64,000 nt of DNA from positions 77,317-141,316 of the forward strand of contig NZ_HG417095.1 in the NCBI RefSeq assembly GCF_000455445.1. Direction: 5' to 3'. The stretch comes from Hoylesella timonensis 4401737 = DSM 22865 = JCM 15640. GTDB lineage: Bacteria; Bacteroidota; Bacteroidia; Bacteroidales; Bacteroidaceae. The notes beneath the pieces are model-generated. The model did no database searches, was not told the DNA's origin, and worked only from the letters and a program-made list of their open reading frames with translations. Below, piece after piece: positions 27,649 through 38,656 of this stretch. Position 1 is the first letter of the stretch. Each line of letters opens with the position of its first letter. Position numbers and translations under genes: made by a program.

Positions 27649-28932
27649 TTAATCTACAGGAATGTCTTTATTCACATTCTTGCTTCCTACGAGTCCATAG
27701 TAGAGCAGATAACCTAACATGGCTACAATCAACCAATAACTTGAAATGTAATCATTCAAAGAGGTTGCTATCTGGTCTTGGATGAATGGCATTACACCAC
27801 CACCAACGACCATTGTCATGAAAATTCCTGATGCAGGAGCAGTGTATTTGCCTAAGCCTTCTGTTGCTAAGTTGAAGATGCAGCCCCACATAATAGAGGT
27901 ACAAATACCACAAGCGATGATAAAGAAGCATTTAACAGGAACATTCACACCATGGAATGTAACGGACGAACTTTCAGGAAGTAATATGGCAATGACTAAT
28001 AGGATGATGCCTAAGGCAGAAGTGGAAATGAGTTGTGCTCGAGAAGAGATTTTACCACTCACGAAACTACTGATAAATCGACCCACCAACATCAAAAGCC
28101 AATAGATGGCAACGATACCACCGGCGATGGCAGCAGCTCCAGGGAATCCTAATTTCGTGATGTAGAAATTGAGTTCGGCTGGTACACCCACTTCAATACC
28201 TACATAGAAGAATATCGCGATTACGCCCAAAACGAAGTGTCGGAAGTTCCAAGGACTATGCTCGAACGTTACGCCCGAAGCAGTTGACTGTGGTTCTGGT
28301 ATGGTGACAAAGGCGATGATAAGGAATGTAACAGCAAACACAGCCATGGCAACCCACAGTAGTGGAGTGACATCGTTCATACTGGTTTTGTCGGTAACCT
28401 CTCCAATCAGCACACCTACGAAAAACGGAGTCAATGTAGCGGTGAGCGAGTTAAGTGTACCATCCGTCTGGATGAGTTGGTTTCCGCGGTTGCCGCCACC
28501 ACCCAACAGGTTTAACATGGGGTTCACAACAGTGTTTAACATACAAACACAGAAACCACAAATGAAAGCTCCTATCAGATAGATGATGAAGTTGAGCATC
28601 ACAGGATTATCTTGGATAGTGAACATTTCACTGCTTCCACCAAAGATGCTTGATAGATATTGGATAAAAAGTCCAATGAAACCCACAGCCATAGCAATGA
28701 GTGCTGTCTTTTTATAACCGTACTTCACCAACATCTTACCTGCAGGAATACCCATGAAGAGATAAGCTAAGAAGTTCATGAGGTTTCCCACCATGCCTGC
28801 CCAAGAGTAGGTCTTACCCCAAATATTACCAAATGGGGCGGCAAGATTTGTTACAAATGAGATCATCGCAAAGAGGAACATCATTGAAATAATCGCAACA
28901 ATGACGCCATTTTTGTTTGTCTGTTTTTCCAT
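27649..28932 (-). CDS. gluP: Glucose/galactose:H+ symporter, FucP/GluP family MFS
   Basis: A 427-residue inner-membrane transporter with about twelve membrane segments. The N-terminal half has the FucP-type features NFLAYLFMGIPAGKMLVKYGYKKT and LNTVVNPMLNLLGGGGNRGNQ (each interrupted here only by reading), and the C-terminal half GRFISSFVSGKISSRAQL. The location upstream of galK and between two mutarotase genes argues for galactose or glucose uptake. The exact substrate is not certain; fucose relatives have a similar sequence. Confidence 0.9.
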   Translation of the reverse strand: MEKQTNKNGVIVAIISMMFLFAMISFVTNLAAPFGNIWGKTYSWAGMVGNLMNFLAYLFMGIPAGKMLVKYGYKKTALIAMAVGFIGLFIQYLSSIFGGSSEMFTIQDNPVMLNFIIYLIGAFICGFCVCMLNTVVNPMLNLLGGGGNRGNQLIQTDGTLNSLTATLTPFFVGVLIGEVTDKTSMNDVTPLLWVAMAVFAVTFLIIAFVTIPEPQSTASGVTFEHSPWNFRHFVLGVIAIFFYVGIEVGVPAELNFYITKLGFPGAAAIAGGIVAIYWLLMLVGRFISSFVSGKISSRAQLISTSALGIILLVIAILLPESSSVTFHGVNVPVKCFFIIACGICTSIMWGCIFNLATEGLGKYTAPASGIFMTMVVGGGVMPFIQDQIATSLNDYISSYWLIVAMLGYLLYYGLVGSKNVNKDIPVD

Positions 28933-29177
28933 TTTTACTGTTAAGAGATTTTAATTATTTATTTTTAGTTATTTCAGATAGGGGAGGGAACTGTCAACAC
29001 ATGTCCTTTTGTAACGGGTATTTTAGGTTTGTTCTCTCGGTACATCAATCTCAACTATTGTTTAGTCCATTCGATAAACCGTTGTGTTTCTTCCTTTATT
29101 TAGTAGAAAGTCCAATTTCTTGGCACGGTCTCAATCAATTCATGATAAGGCTAAATGACGAATAGGGTAATTGATGA

Positions 29178-30269
29178 TTATGATTTGACAGAAAACTTAT
29201 AAACTGTTTTTTGCTTATACTCTTGCCCTGGTTCTAAGACAACCGAAGGGAAGTATGGATGATTGGGTGAGTCGGGGAAGTGTTGAGCTTCGAAACAAAC
29301 TGCACTTCGTCTTGGGAATGTAGCTCCATGTTGCCCTTGATAACCGTCTGCCCAATTGTCAGTATAGAGCTGAACGCCCGGTTCTGTGGTATAAACTTCC
29401 ATGACACGACCGCTCTTAGGATCGGTAAGTCTGGCAGCAAAACTCAATTCGCCTTCTTCTTTCTTATTCAATACAAAGCAGTGATCGTAGCCAGCACCAT
29501 TCTTTATCTGCTCGTTTTCGGCTTCTATGTCTTTTCCAATGGCTTTAGGCTGACGGAAATCGAATGGTGTACCCTTTACGAAGCGAATCTCGCCCGTAGG
29601 AATAGAGGTCTCATCGATGGGGATGTAATAATCGGCATTGATTTCACAAATCTGCTCTTCTACCGTTGGAGTTGGATTTGCGATGCCTGACAATGAGAAG
29701 AAGCCGTGATGCGTTAAGTTGATAATGGTTTTCTTGTTGGTAAAAGCTAAATATTCAATAACGAGTTCGTTATCGTCAGTGAAAGTATATTCAACAATGG
29801 TTCTCACTTCTCCCGTGAATCCTTCTTCGCCATAGGGACTTACATATTTCAAGACAAGCGTTTGCTCGTTCATTTGTTGTGCCTCCCAAACCTTGGCATT
29901 AAATCCCTTTTTGCCGCCATGCAAACTATTGGGACCATTGTTGATGGGTAGATTATATTCTTTACCGTTGAGCTGAAAACGTCCCTTGGCAATTCGATTG
30001 CCATACCGTCCAATTAACGTAGATAGGTAAGGCTCTGGCGAATCAATAACCGCTTGAATATTATCGTGTCCTTGAATGATATTTGCCAGTTTTCCTTGTT
30101 GGTCTGGAACCATGATAGCAACTACAGCGCCACCATAATTCGTAATGGCAACTTCATTTCCATTTTGATTCTTCAGAACGTACAAATCTGTCTTTTTGCC
30201 ATCAATTGTTGTCTGAAAATCTTCACGTTTCAGCCCACAGCAATTATTTGCGTCACTTGTGTTAGTCAT
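29178..30269 (-). CDS. galM: Aldose 1-epimerase (mutarotase), cytoplasmic form
   Basis: A 363-residue mutarotase without a signal peptide. The landmarks are TNYGGAVVAIMVPD, IGRYGNRIAKG, SLHGGKKGFNAKVWE (catalytic His), LTHHGFFSLSG and GAGYDHCFVLN, with Glu in TTEPGVQLYT. It starts the galactose gene cluster, 245 bases upstream of the transporter gene. It is a paralogue of the lipoprotein mutarotase downstream. Confidence 0.94.
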   Translation of the reverse strand: MTNTSDANNCCGLKREDFQTTIDGKKTDLYVLKNQNGNEVAITNYGGAVVAIMVPDQQGKLANIIQGHDNIQAVIDSPEPYLSTLIGRYGNRIAKGRFQLNGKEYNLPINNGPNSLHGGKKGFNAKVWEAQQMNEQTLVLKYVSPYGEEGFTGEVRTIVEYTFTDDNELVIEYLAFTNKKTIINLTHHGFFSLSGIANPTPTVEEQICEINADYYIPIDETSIPTGEIRFVKGTPFDFRQPKAIGKDIEAENEQIKNGAGYDHCFVLNKKEEGELSFAARLTDPKSGRVMEVYTTEPGVQLYTDNWADGYQGQHGATFPRRSAVCFEAQHFPDSPNHPYFPSVVLEPGQEYKQKTVYKFSVKS

Positions 30270-30366
30270 ATTTATAAGCTTTTAGTCATTTTATTGTACT
30301 TGCAAAGTAACTGAAAAAAAATGAATATGACAAACGAAAGTCTTAAAAAAGCTGGACAATCAGATG

Positions 30367-31689
30367 TTAAATACCCTTAAATCGCTTCCTTTCTAAAAAG
30401 GTTAGCAAATCGGCAACAATATAACTGCTACCTCCGACAAACACAAAATCATTTGGATTGGCTTGCTTTAAGCAGGTGGAATACGCTTCTCGAACAGTTC
30501 GATACTGCTGTCCTCGAAGCTGATTGGAAGCCCCTGCCTTGGCAATTTCCTCCACAGGAAAAGCTCTCTCTGTCGAGGGTTGTGTCCAATAGTACACCGC
30601 ATCAGCGGGCAACATCTTCATAATGGTCTGGAGATCTTTGTCATCAACCATACCAAAGACGATTCTGAGCGTCTCGTATTTCTGTTGTTGCAGCTGTTGG
30701 CTCAGATAGTTCCAGCCTGCCACGTTGTGTCCAGTGTCACAATAGATGGCTGGTTGAGTGGAAGTTTGCTTTTGCAGACACTGCCATCTTCCCATAAGTC
30801 CTGTGGTCTGCATCACATTTTTCATGCCTTGTGCTAAACTTTCGGGATGTTTAAGAATGTGCATTTGTCGTAAAACTTTAACGGCAGCGAGTACGGTGTT
30901 GGTATTCTTGTCTTGATAACAGCCTGTTAAATCTCCTCGCAGTTCTCCGAAAGACAGGGTCTTGTAAATGCGTTGTTGCGAAGGAACATCATAGGTTGAG
31001 TGCAAAACCTCTGGTGCATCCTCCGCAAAGATAATTGGTGCATGTTCTTGTTGCGCTTTTTTCTCGAATACAGGTCTTGTCTCGGGGAGGGCTTCTCCTA
31101 CAACAACAGGAACGTGGGGTTTGATGATACCTGCTTTCTCACCTGCAATCTTTGCCAAGGTGTTGCCCAAAAATTGCGTATGGTCAAAGCTAATATTTGT
31201 AATTAAGGAGAGTTCTGGGGTGATGATGTTAGTGCAATCCAACCGTCCACCAAGCCCCACTTCGATGACAGCAATATCTACTTGCTGGTCGGCAAAATAC
31301 TTAAACGCCAATGCGGTGGTCAGTTCAAAGAAAGAAGGGTGGAGGGGTTCGAAGAAATCCTTTTCTTCTTCTACAAATTTAATAACAGTCTCCTCGTCTA
31401 TGCACACGCCATTGATGCGAATGCGCTCTCTAAAATCAACCAAATGCGGTGAGGTGTACAAGCCCACTCGATAGCCTTCGGCTTGCAAGATAGCAGCCAA
31501 GGTGTGCGAACAGGAGCCTTTTCCGTTGGTTCCTGCTACATGAATGGTGCGATACTGACGATGCGGATGCCCAAAGTGTTCGTCTAAAGCAATTGTGTTA
31601 GATAACCCTTCTTTATAGGCAGACGCCCCAACCTTTTCAAAGACTGGGGCTGCGTGAAACAGATAATCAATAGTTTCTTGGTAATTCAT
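30367..31689 (-). CDS. folC: Bifunctional folylpolyglutamate synthase / dihydrofolate synthase
   Basis: A 440-residue Mur-ligase family enzyme. The P-loop VAGTNGKGSCSH lies near residue 51, followed by YTSPHLVDFRERIRING and VEVGLGGRLDCTNII. The C-terminal domain holds FGMVDDKDLQTI. It ligates glutamate to dihydropteroate and folates in the cytoplasm. It is transcribed in the same direction as dnaJ, 51 bases behind it. Confidence 0.95.
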   Translation of the reverse strand: MNYQETIDYLFHAAPVFEKVGASAYKEGLSNTIALDEHFGHPHRQYRTIHVAGTNGKGSCSHTLAAILQAEGYRVGLYTSPHLVDFRERIRINGVCIDEETVIKFVEEEKDFFEPLHPSFFELTTALAFKYFADQQVDIAVIEVGLGGRLDCTNIITPELSLITNISFDHTQFLGNTLAKIAGEKAGIIKPHVPVVVGEALPETRPVFEKKAQQEHAPIIFAEDAPEVLHSTYDVPSQQRIYKTLSFGELRGDLTGCYQDKNTNTVLAAVKVLRQMHILKHPESLAQGMKNVMQTTGLMGRWQCLQKQTSTQPAIYCDTGHNVAGWNYLSQQLQQQKYETLRIVFGMVDDKDLQTIMKMLPADAVYYWTQPSTERAFPVEEIAKAGASNQLRGQQYRTVREAYSTCLKQANPNDFVFVGGSSYIVADLLTFLERKRFKGI

Positions 31690-31740
31690 AAGGCAATCAA
31701 TGAATTAAGTCATTCTTGTGCATGAAGAGTTTCATGTACC

Positions 31741-32913
31741 TTATTCATTAAAATAGTTTCTAAACTTCTTAAAGATAGACTGCTTTGTGGCGTAGTCACC
31801 CTTAAAATTGTCACTGGTGCGCAGGCGTTCTATCGTTTCCTTTTCATCTCGGCTCAAGGTCTTGGGCACATAGATGCTGATGTTCACCACCAAGTCACCT
31901 CTTCCAGAGCCATATCCCTGCACTGCAGGAAGTCCCTTGCCTCTCAAACGAAGCGTTTTTCCGGGTTGAGTGCCTGCTTCTATTTTTATTCTTACACGTG
32001 TATTCTCCAACGTAGGTATCTCTACCTCGCCTCCCAAGGCAGCAGTCGGGAAGTCAAGCAACAAGTTGTAAATAATGTCTTGACCGTCTCGGATAAACGT
32101 GTCGTTGGGTTGTTCTTCTATCAATACCTGAATATTTCCCGTAATTCCGTTTCTTGGACCAGCATTGCCCTTGCCTGGAACATTCACTACCATGCCTTCT
32201 GCCACGCCAGCTGGTATCTTAATCTCAACGATTTCCTCGCCTTTCACCACACCTGTGCCATGACAGTGTTGGCATTTGTTTTTGATAACAGTGCCCGCAC
32301 CATGACACGTAGGACATTCTGACTGTGTCTGCATCATGCCCAACATGGTTCTCACGGTCTTTACTACAACCCCTTGTCCGTGACAAGTAGGACAAGTTTG
32401 TGTACCACTTCCTTTCTCTGCACCGCTACCATTACAGTGGGTGCAGGCAATATCTTTCTTTACTTTGAACTTTTTGGTAACACCTGTGCTAATCTCTTGT
32501 AACGTGAGCTTTACCTTCAAGCGCAGGTCGGCACCTCGATATTGTGGTTGTTGCCGCTCGCCAGCAGTGCCACCGCCGAAGCCACCAAAGCCACTAAAGC
32601 CGCTGTGTCCGCCGAATACGTCGCCAAACATCGAGAAGATGTCATCCATGGAGAAGCCTCCACCGCTGAATCCTTCAAATCCTCCTCCGCCTGGCGCATT
32701 GAAGCCAAACTGGTCGTATTGTTGTCTTTTTTTCGGATCATGAAGTACATCGTAAGCTTCCGCAGCCTCCTTAAACTTCTCTTCCGCCTCTTTACTTCCC
32801 GGGTTTTTATCGGGATGATATTTTATAGCTAACTTTCGGTAGGCCTTTTTTATTTCATCTTCTGAAGCATCCTTGTTCACACCAAGCACTTCATAATAAT
32901 CGCGTTTTGCCAT
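31741..32913 (-). CDS. dnaJ: Chaperone DnaJ
   Basis: A 390-residue type I J-protein. The J domain has the HPD triad in [10 protein letters not shown] near residue 34; a Gly/Phe-rich linker spans about 75-120; four CxxCxGxG zinc repeats follow ([32 protein letters not shown]); then come the substrate-binding beta domains. It stimulates the DnaK ATPase and delivers clients. It lies 44 bases downstream of grpE. dnaK is not in this window. Confidence 0.98.
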   Translation of the reverse strand: MAKRDYYEVLGVNKDASEDEIKKAYRKLAIKYHPDKNPGSKEAEEKFKEAAEAYDVLHDPKKRQQYDQFGFNAPGGGGFEGFSGGGFSMDDIFSMFGDVFGGHSGFSGFGGFGGGTAGERQQPQYRGADLRLKVKLTLQEISTGVTKKFKVKKDIACTHCNGSGAEKGSGTQTCPTCHGQGVVVKTVRTMLGMMQTQSECPTCHGAGTVIKNKCQHCHGTGVVKGEEIVEIKIPAGVAEGMVVNVPGKGNAGPRNGITGNIQVLIEEQPNDTFIRDGQDIIYNLLLDFPTAALGGEVEIPTLENTRVRIKIEAGTQPGKTLRLRGKGLPAVQGYGSGRGDLVVNISIYVPKTLSRDEKETIERLRTSDNFKGDYATKQSIFKKFRNYFNE

Positions 32914-32957
32914 TCCTTCAATGTTTTGTTTTTTAGATTCTATATCGTTATCTTATA

Positions 32958-33569
32958 TTACTGTCCTACAGCAACTTTCGCGTGTCTGATAACTTTTTCA
33001 TTGAGCGTATAACCCGTTTGTACACAGTCAATCACTTTGCCCTTTTTGTCGTCTTCAACATTGGGGACCATCGCTACTGCCTCATGAAAATCTACGTCGA
33101 AGGGTTTGTCTTGCGTTTCAATTTTTTTCACGCCCAATCCCTCCAGCGTTTTCAATAGCTTCTTAAAGATGAGTTCCCAACCCTCTTCAAGTGCGTGAAT
33201 GTCATCTGTCTTATTCGCATTGGCAGCCGCTCTTTCCATGTCGTCCAAGATAGGAAGGATGGCAGATACAGTTTTCTCACTGCCGTTGAAGATGAGTTCA
33301 GCCTTTTCTTTCTGTGTTCTACGCTTAAAGTTTTCAAACTCTGCCACTGTACGTAGATACCGATCTTTGAGTTCTTCGATTTGTGCTTGTGCCTCAGCTA
33401 ATGGGTCTATGGTGGGTGTTTCGCCTTGCTCCTCGGGTTGGTTGTCCGTGGCAGCAGCTTGCTCTTCCACTTTCTTTTCGTCCATTACTGTGCCAGCGTC
33501 CATCTCTTCGTGCTGTGTATCAAGCTTCTTTTCTGCTTCTTGCTCTTTGTGTTTATTTCTTTTGCTCAT
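32958..33569 (-). CDS. grpE: Nucleotide exchange factor GrpE
   Basis: A 203-residue GrpE starting at the ATG at 33569 (MSKRNKHKEQE). The N-terminal 60 residues are highly charged (Lys, Glu, Gln), followed by the long coiled-coil helix (AQIEELKDRYLRTVAEFENF) and the compact C-terminal beta domain (DVDFHEAVAMVPN, VIDCVQTGYTLNEKVIRHAK). It releases ADP from DnaK. It forms a unit with dnaJ behind it. Confidence 0.97.
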   Translation of the reverse strand: MSKRNKHKEQEAEKKLDTQHEEMDAGTVMDEKKVEEQAAATDNQPEEQGETPTIDPLAEAQAQIEELKDRYLRTVAEFENFKRRTQKEKAELIFNGSEKTVSAILPILDDMERAAANANKTDDIHALEEGWELIFKKLLKTLEGLGVKKIETQDKPFDVDFHEAVAMVPNVEDDKKGKVIDCVQTGYTLNEKVIRHAKVAVGQ

Positions 33570-33605
33570 AATCAATATTTATTATTACCTGTCTTAAATA
33601 TCAGC

Positions 33606-33640
33606 AAAAAGCTTGCCAAGTTTTTCTTTACTTGTCAAGC
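33606..33640 (-). terminator. Terminator after the ABC-F gene
   Basis: GCTTGCCAAG (33611-33620) pairs with CTTGTCAAGC (33631-33640) with one mismatch. On the minus strand it is followed by T5. It begins about 40 bases after the ABC-F stop and lies upstream of grpE, so grpE-dnaJ should have their own promoter; I did not find one with a clear consensus. Confidence 0.75.
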
Positions 33641-33679
33641 CTTGCTTTTATTGTTCAAACCATTAAAATGTTGTGTTGC

Positions 33680-35299
<1,620 letters not shown>

Positions 35300-35325
35300 T
35301 TACCTTATTTTATATAATTTGAGCG

Positions 35326-35333
35326 CAAAGGTA
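35326..35333 (-). promoter_or_regulatory. Minus-7 element of the ABC-F gene
   Basis: TACCTTTG on the minus strand fits TAnnTTTG and lies 33 bases before the ABC-F ATG. The nearest TTG upstream is 25 bases away, longer than the usual 19-21. Confidence 0.45.
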
Positions 35334-35386
35334 AACATTTTTATTGATAATTGTTAAACAAGCGTTTATAAATTCACGAAAAATGG

Positions 35387-35394
35387 TATCTTTG
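35387..35394 (+). promoter_or_regulatory. Minus-7 element of the pseudouridine synthase gene
   Basis: TATCTTTG fits TAnnTTTG and lies 26 bases before the ATG at 35420. It is divergent from the ABC-F promoter, 54 bases away. Confidence 0.45.
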
Positions 35395-35419
35395 TATCAA
35401 CTTTCAAAATGGATGATGA

Positions 35420-36367
35420 ATGAACTCAAACTTCTCCAACAAGGATTACCAATGCTATGTCGTTGAAGAGACAGACACGCTCCTGAATTGGTTGCTCAAT
35501 CATGTGACGCATCTCAGTAAGTCAAAGCTCAAAGCAACATTGGCTGGACGTGGCATTATTGTCAATGGTAAGCAAATCACCCAGTTCGATTATCCCGTGA
35601 CGCCAGGCACCAAAATAGCTATCAGTAAGTCGAAAAAGAACACACTCTTTAAGAGTAAGTATGTTAAGATAGTTTACGAAGACCGCTACTTGGTGGTGAT
35701 AGAAAAGCAAGCAGGCATCCTTTCCATGGCGGCAGGACATGCCTCGCTGAATGTCAAAAAAGTGCTCGACAGTTATTTCAAACAGAGCAAACTGAAATGT
35801 ACTGCGCATGTGGTGCATCGACTTGACAGGGATACCAGTGGACTCATGATATATGCTAAGGACATCCAAACCGCCCAACTGCTGGAACATGACTGGCATC
35901 ACAACGTGTACGATAGGCGATATGTGGCAGTAGTGTCGGGCGAAATGGAACAAGATGAGGGCACCATTGCCAACTGGCTCAAAGACAACAGGGCGTACAT
36001 CACTTATTCGAGTCCAGAGGACAATGGGGGAAAGTTTGCAGTGACGCATTTTCACACCTTGAATCGAACAACAGAACATTCGTTGGTGGAGTATCGATTA
36101 GAGACAGGACGCAAGAATCAGATACGTGTACATTCGGCAGATATGGGGCATCCCGTATGTGGAGACCATAAATATGGCAATGGCGACAATCCCATCGGGC
36201 GTCTTTGTCTGCATGCTTACGTGCTGTGTTTTTATCACCCCGTTACGCACCGTCCCATGGAGTTTGAAACCCCCATACCACCAGCGTTCGCACATTTGTT
36301 CAAGGCTGGCCGCAAGAATCAACCTTACTCAGGGCGGACAGCGCATGAGTTCAATGAAGTAGAATGA
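35420..36367 (+). CDS. RluA family RNA pseudouridine synthase
   Basis: A 315-residue pseudouridine synthase. An S4-type RNA-binding segment lies at about 20-70 (LSKSKLKATLAGRGIIVNGK). The catalytic motif HRLDRDTSG is at 133-141, with Asp 136 as the nucleophile, and the later motifs LVEYRLETGRKNQIRVH and GDHKYG are in place. It isomerises uridine in rRNA or tRNA; which site cannot be told from sequence alone. A 51-codon membrane protein gene follows 13 bases after its stop. Confidence 0.93.
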   Translation: MNSNFSNKDYQCYVVEETDTLLNWLLNHVTHLSKSKLKATLAGRGIIVNGKQITQFDYPVTPGTKIAISKSKKNTLFKSKYVKIVYEDRYLVVIEKQAGILSMAAGHASLNVKKVLDSYFKQSKLKCTAHVVHRLDRDTSGLMIYAKDIQTAQLLEHDWHHNVYDRRYVAVVSGEMEQDEGTIANWLKDNRAYITYSSPEDNGGKFAVTHFHTLNRTTEHSLVEYRLETGRKNQIRVHSADMGHPVCGDHKYGNGDNPIGRLCLHAYVLCFYHPVTHRPMEFETPIPPAFAHLFKAGRKNQPYSGRTAHEFNEVE

Positions 36368-36380
36368 AATAGTTAAAATC

Positions 36381-36536
36381 ATGTTTTCGAATATTAGTTT
36401 TTATATCTACCTACTAATAGCCATTATTGTGGGTGCCTTTTTGTTGAAGAAAATAACGAGTTGTTTATTAAAAATAGTACTCTTTCTCGTGTTTGTGGCT
36501 TTGGCAGTATGGCTATATTATGCGTTTTTCGCATAA
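36381..36536 (+). CDS. Small membrane protein (51 aa) behind the pseudouridine synthase gene
   Basis: A 51-codon ORF starting at ATG 36381, MFSNISFYIYLLIAIIVGAF, and ending YYAFFA before TAA. Two hydrophobic segments (about 5-22 and 30-50) are separated by a basic turn (KKITSCLLK), so it reads as a two-helix hairpin inner-membrane protein. It begins 13 bases after the rluA-type stop and runs in the same direction, which suggests co-transcription. No function is known to me. It is short enough for automatic gene callers to miss. Confidence 0.6.
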   Translation: MFSNISFYIYLLIAIIVGAFLLKKITSCLLKIVLFLVFVALAVWLYYAFFA

Positions 36537-36852
36537 ATCGTCTCCTGCTGATGCCCCTGCTTTGGGACTTTCAGTGTGCAAGATAGTCTCAAATCCCGCT
36601 CTCATGGCGCGCTCTTGGATGTATGTTTTTTGAACTTTCAGCCCGTATTCATGGTGTTTTTTTCTTTTTATATTGCCTTGTAATTGGTAATATACCATTA
36701 GATTTTTAAATCATTTTTGAAAAAACAACTCGTTGTTAATGCCTTGATTTATATCAAGATTTTATTTTAGCTTGCAGGACTTTTAGAAAAAATAGTTACT
36801 TTTGCGGACTATTTGAATAATTTTATCAATTAACAACAACATTTTTTTATTT
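36537..36852. other. Intergenic region with promoter of the T9SS-tailed orphan gene
   Basis: No gene was seen. The 3' part carries the promoter candidate at 36772-36804. A 61-codon minus-strand frame (36513-36698) is judged a chance ORF because it overlaps the 3' end of the small membrane protein gene and lacks a domain. Confidence 0.55.
36772..36804 (+). promoter_or_regulatory. Promoter of the gene at 36853
   Basis: TTG (36772-36774) and TACTTTTG (36797-36804) are separated by 22 bases, slightly long for the minus-33/minus-7 pair. The start would be near 36811, giving a leader of about 40 bases. Confidence 0.5.
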
Positions 36853-37884
36853 ATGAACACAAAATTACAATTATTTTGCGCAATCATTCTATGTTTTACC
36901 ATTGGACGGAATACCGCATTTGCAGCCGATAACGGTATGAGTATTCAAAAGACAACAAACGTGGAAGAAAAGTCTAATCCTGCTAATATCGCCTTCGATG
37001 CGGTGGCGACTCGTTCAACAACGAACAATAACGAAATACCAGAATTAGAGTTATCATTAGTGAGATTATTATTGACCCATGAAGGTGTGGGATATCCAAA
37101 GCCAAAAGCCAAAAGTCGTCTTGCCTTAAAAAAAATTTGCGATGCACCAAAAACACACACAACAGAACAATTATTGAAAGCCAGATATGACTTTCTTAAT
37201 GATACGGATGTAGAAATGCCAGTGAATGGTAAACGCTACACCATTAAGTTCTATGGTATTGGACAAGACATATTTTTGCTTGATTATTCTGATGGTAAGC
37301 TGTCTACGCGTAAAGTTGCATTAGGAGATGTTCCCAACGAGTCGGCATGCTTCACGGCGCATGTCTTGAAGAATGGAAAAGTTGCTTTCAAGACTATCGA
37401 TAACAAGTGGTTGAGTTATCCTACCAAGACGCCTGCTCCCGATTGGCTTAAAGATTTTGCTCCTAATGGTGTAACCAGCAAATTGGACGAGGCAGCCAAC
37501 GGACTTGAATTGCAAAAGGCTGGTCAAGCAGCACATGTTAAATTCGAAAATCCGCTTAATCTTTTTGGTAAGTTCTATATTAAATCTAAAAGAGGAACTC
37601 ACACCAGCACTAATCAAGCGGTGCAAGGCATTTGGGTGTTAAAAACATCGGATAATACCTTTGATGGTGCAAGCGACCCTTACTATAACGAAACCTTTTC
37701 GTCTGTAATACTTATCCAACCAGTGACGGTAACCACAGGCATACAGCAGATAGAAACCACTGTAAAACGCCCCAGCGAGAATAAAATCTATACGCTGTCA
37801 GGACAACGTGTATTTGTAGAAAAACTCTCTGACCTGCCACGTGGCATTTACATTGTAAACGGTAAAAAACTATTGGTACAATAG
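36853..37884 (+). CDS. Secreted hypothetical protein with T9SS-like C-terminal tail
   Basis: A 343-residue protein with a signal peptide ending near residue 24 (FTIGRNTAFAAD). The mature part has no domain I recognise; it is Lys and Asn rich with a beta-rich C-terminal half. The last 35 residues (KIYTLSGQRVFVEKLSDLPR, then GIYIVNGKK) are the same kind of short T9SS tail as in the GH85 enzyme and the split protein. I infer export to the surface or medium. It stands alone between its own promoter and a strong hairpin. Confidence 0.7.
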   Translation: MNTKLQLFCAIILCFTIGRNTAFAADNGMSIQKTTNVEEKSNPANIAFDAVATRSTTNNNEIPELELSLVRLLLTHEGVGYPKPKAKSRLALKKICDAPKTHTTEQLLKARYDFLNDTDVEMPVNGKRYTIKFYGIGQDIFLLDYSDGKLSTRKVALGDVPNESACFTAHVLKNGKVAFKTIDNKWLSYPTKTPAPDWLKDFAPNGVTSKLDEAANGLELQKAGQAAHVKFENPLNLFGKFYIKSKRGTHTSTNQAVQGIWVLKTSDNTFDGASDPYYNETFSSVILIQPVTVTTGIQQIETTVKRPSENKIYTLSGQRVFVEKLSDLPRGIYIVNGKKLLVQ

Positions 37885-37894
37885 TTCTTCATTC

Positions 37895-37948
37895 CTCCTC
37901 AAATTGCATCGTTGCACTTTCTACAGTTCGTTGATGCAATTTGAGGAG
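37895..37948 (+). terminator. Hairpin terminator after the T9SS-tailed orphan gene
   Basis: A perfect 16-bp stem, CTCCTCAAATTGCATC (37895-37910) with GATGCAATTTGAGGAG (37933-37948), and a 22-base loop, 11 bases after the stop. No long T run follows, so it may be a transcript-stabilising hairpin as much as a terminator. Confidence 0.7.
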
Positions 37949-38360
37949 AAATTATGTCATTTGCAGTCCGTCCTTAAAACGTTCTTCTAATTGCCTACGG
38001 ATGACATTTATTTTCAATCGCTTTTCAACAAGGTTGCGATTACTCTTATATATGTAAAATTTTTTGCTTGTTTTCAAGTGCATTTTCCCCCTGTTAAAGC
38101 ATTGAGATAAGCCTAAGAAAATTGCTCGAGTTTTCTTTGTTTTAGAATTTTGAAGGCGTCAAAACAGTGAGTTGTTCCTTTATCTTATTGCTTCAACCTG
38201 CTTGTCTCCATGCTTTAGTCGTGCTAAATGATTACAATAGCACCCTTATTGCATGATTCCAAGACGCCAAAATCACCCTTTTTGATGCTTAAAGCATAGA
38301 GATAACCTCTGTGGTTTCTACTTGAAATTTCGTAAGTATCATTATATCAGTAGTTTGCAA

Positions 38361-38411
38361 AATTCGCATATTTGGCGTCAACCATGAGGTTGGTTGAAAA
38401 TATCGCCAGGA
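38361..38411. repeat. Palindromic intergenic repeat, diverged copy 2
   Basis: AATTCGCATATTTGGCGTCAACC, read as AATTCGCATATTTGG then CGTCAACC, is followed by a 4-base loop and GGTTGGTTGAAAATATCGCC. The inner stem CAACC/GGTTG and the TTCGCATATTTG arm resemble copies 1 and 3; the distal right arm is degraded. Confidence 0.5.
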
Positions 38412-38624
38412 TTTTGCCCTTAAATCCGTGAGTTTTCTAATGTTTCTTGTAAAGATTTTTCTGATTTTTTATGCCATCAAATACCACCTTTCTTTTGCTT
38501 TTGTTGGAGTGAATTTGTTGGTAGTGGCATGTGGGTTGTGTTGTCCCGATAATAAAATATTCACTTGGAATTCATGTTTTGCAATCTGAAGTTAGCAATT
38601 TAACCTATTTTTTTTGTTCATATC

Positions 38625-38656
38625 TTGTAAAAATCTCAAAATAATGATTAACTTTG
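38625..38656 (+). promoter_or_regulatory. Promoter of the nuo operon
   Basis: TTG (38625-38627), 21 bases, then TAACTTTG (38649-38656) is a good match to the Bacteroidota minus-33/minus-7 pattern. The start near 38663 gives a leader of about 60 bases to the nuoA ATG at 38723 and rules out the earlier in-frame ATG at 38672 as a likely start. Confidence 0.6.

Noticed and set aside
38280..38310. Partial similarity to the 69-bp direct repeat (CCTCTGTGG with some flanking bases)
   Set aside because: Only about nine bases match continuously, so a third copy is not supported.
37985..38340. A structured regulatory RNA upstream of nuo
   Set aside because: Only short scattered inverted repeats; none matches a riboswitch or small-RNA class that I can name.
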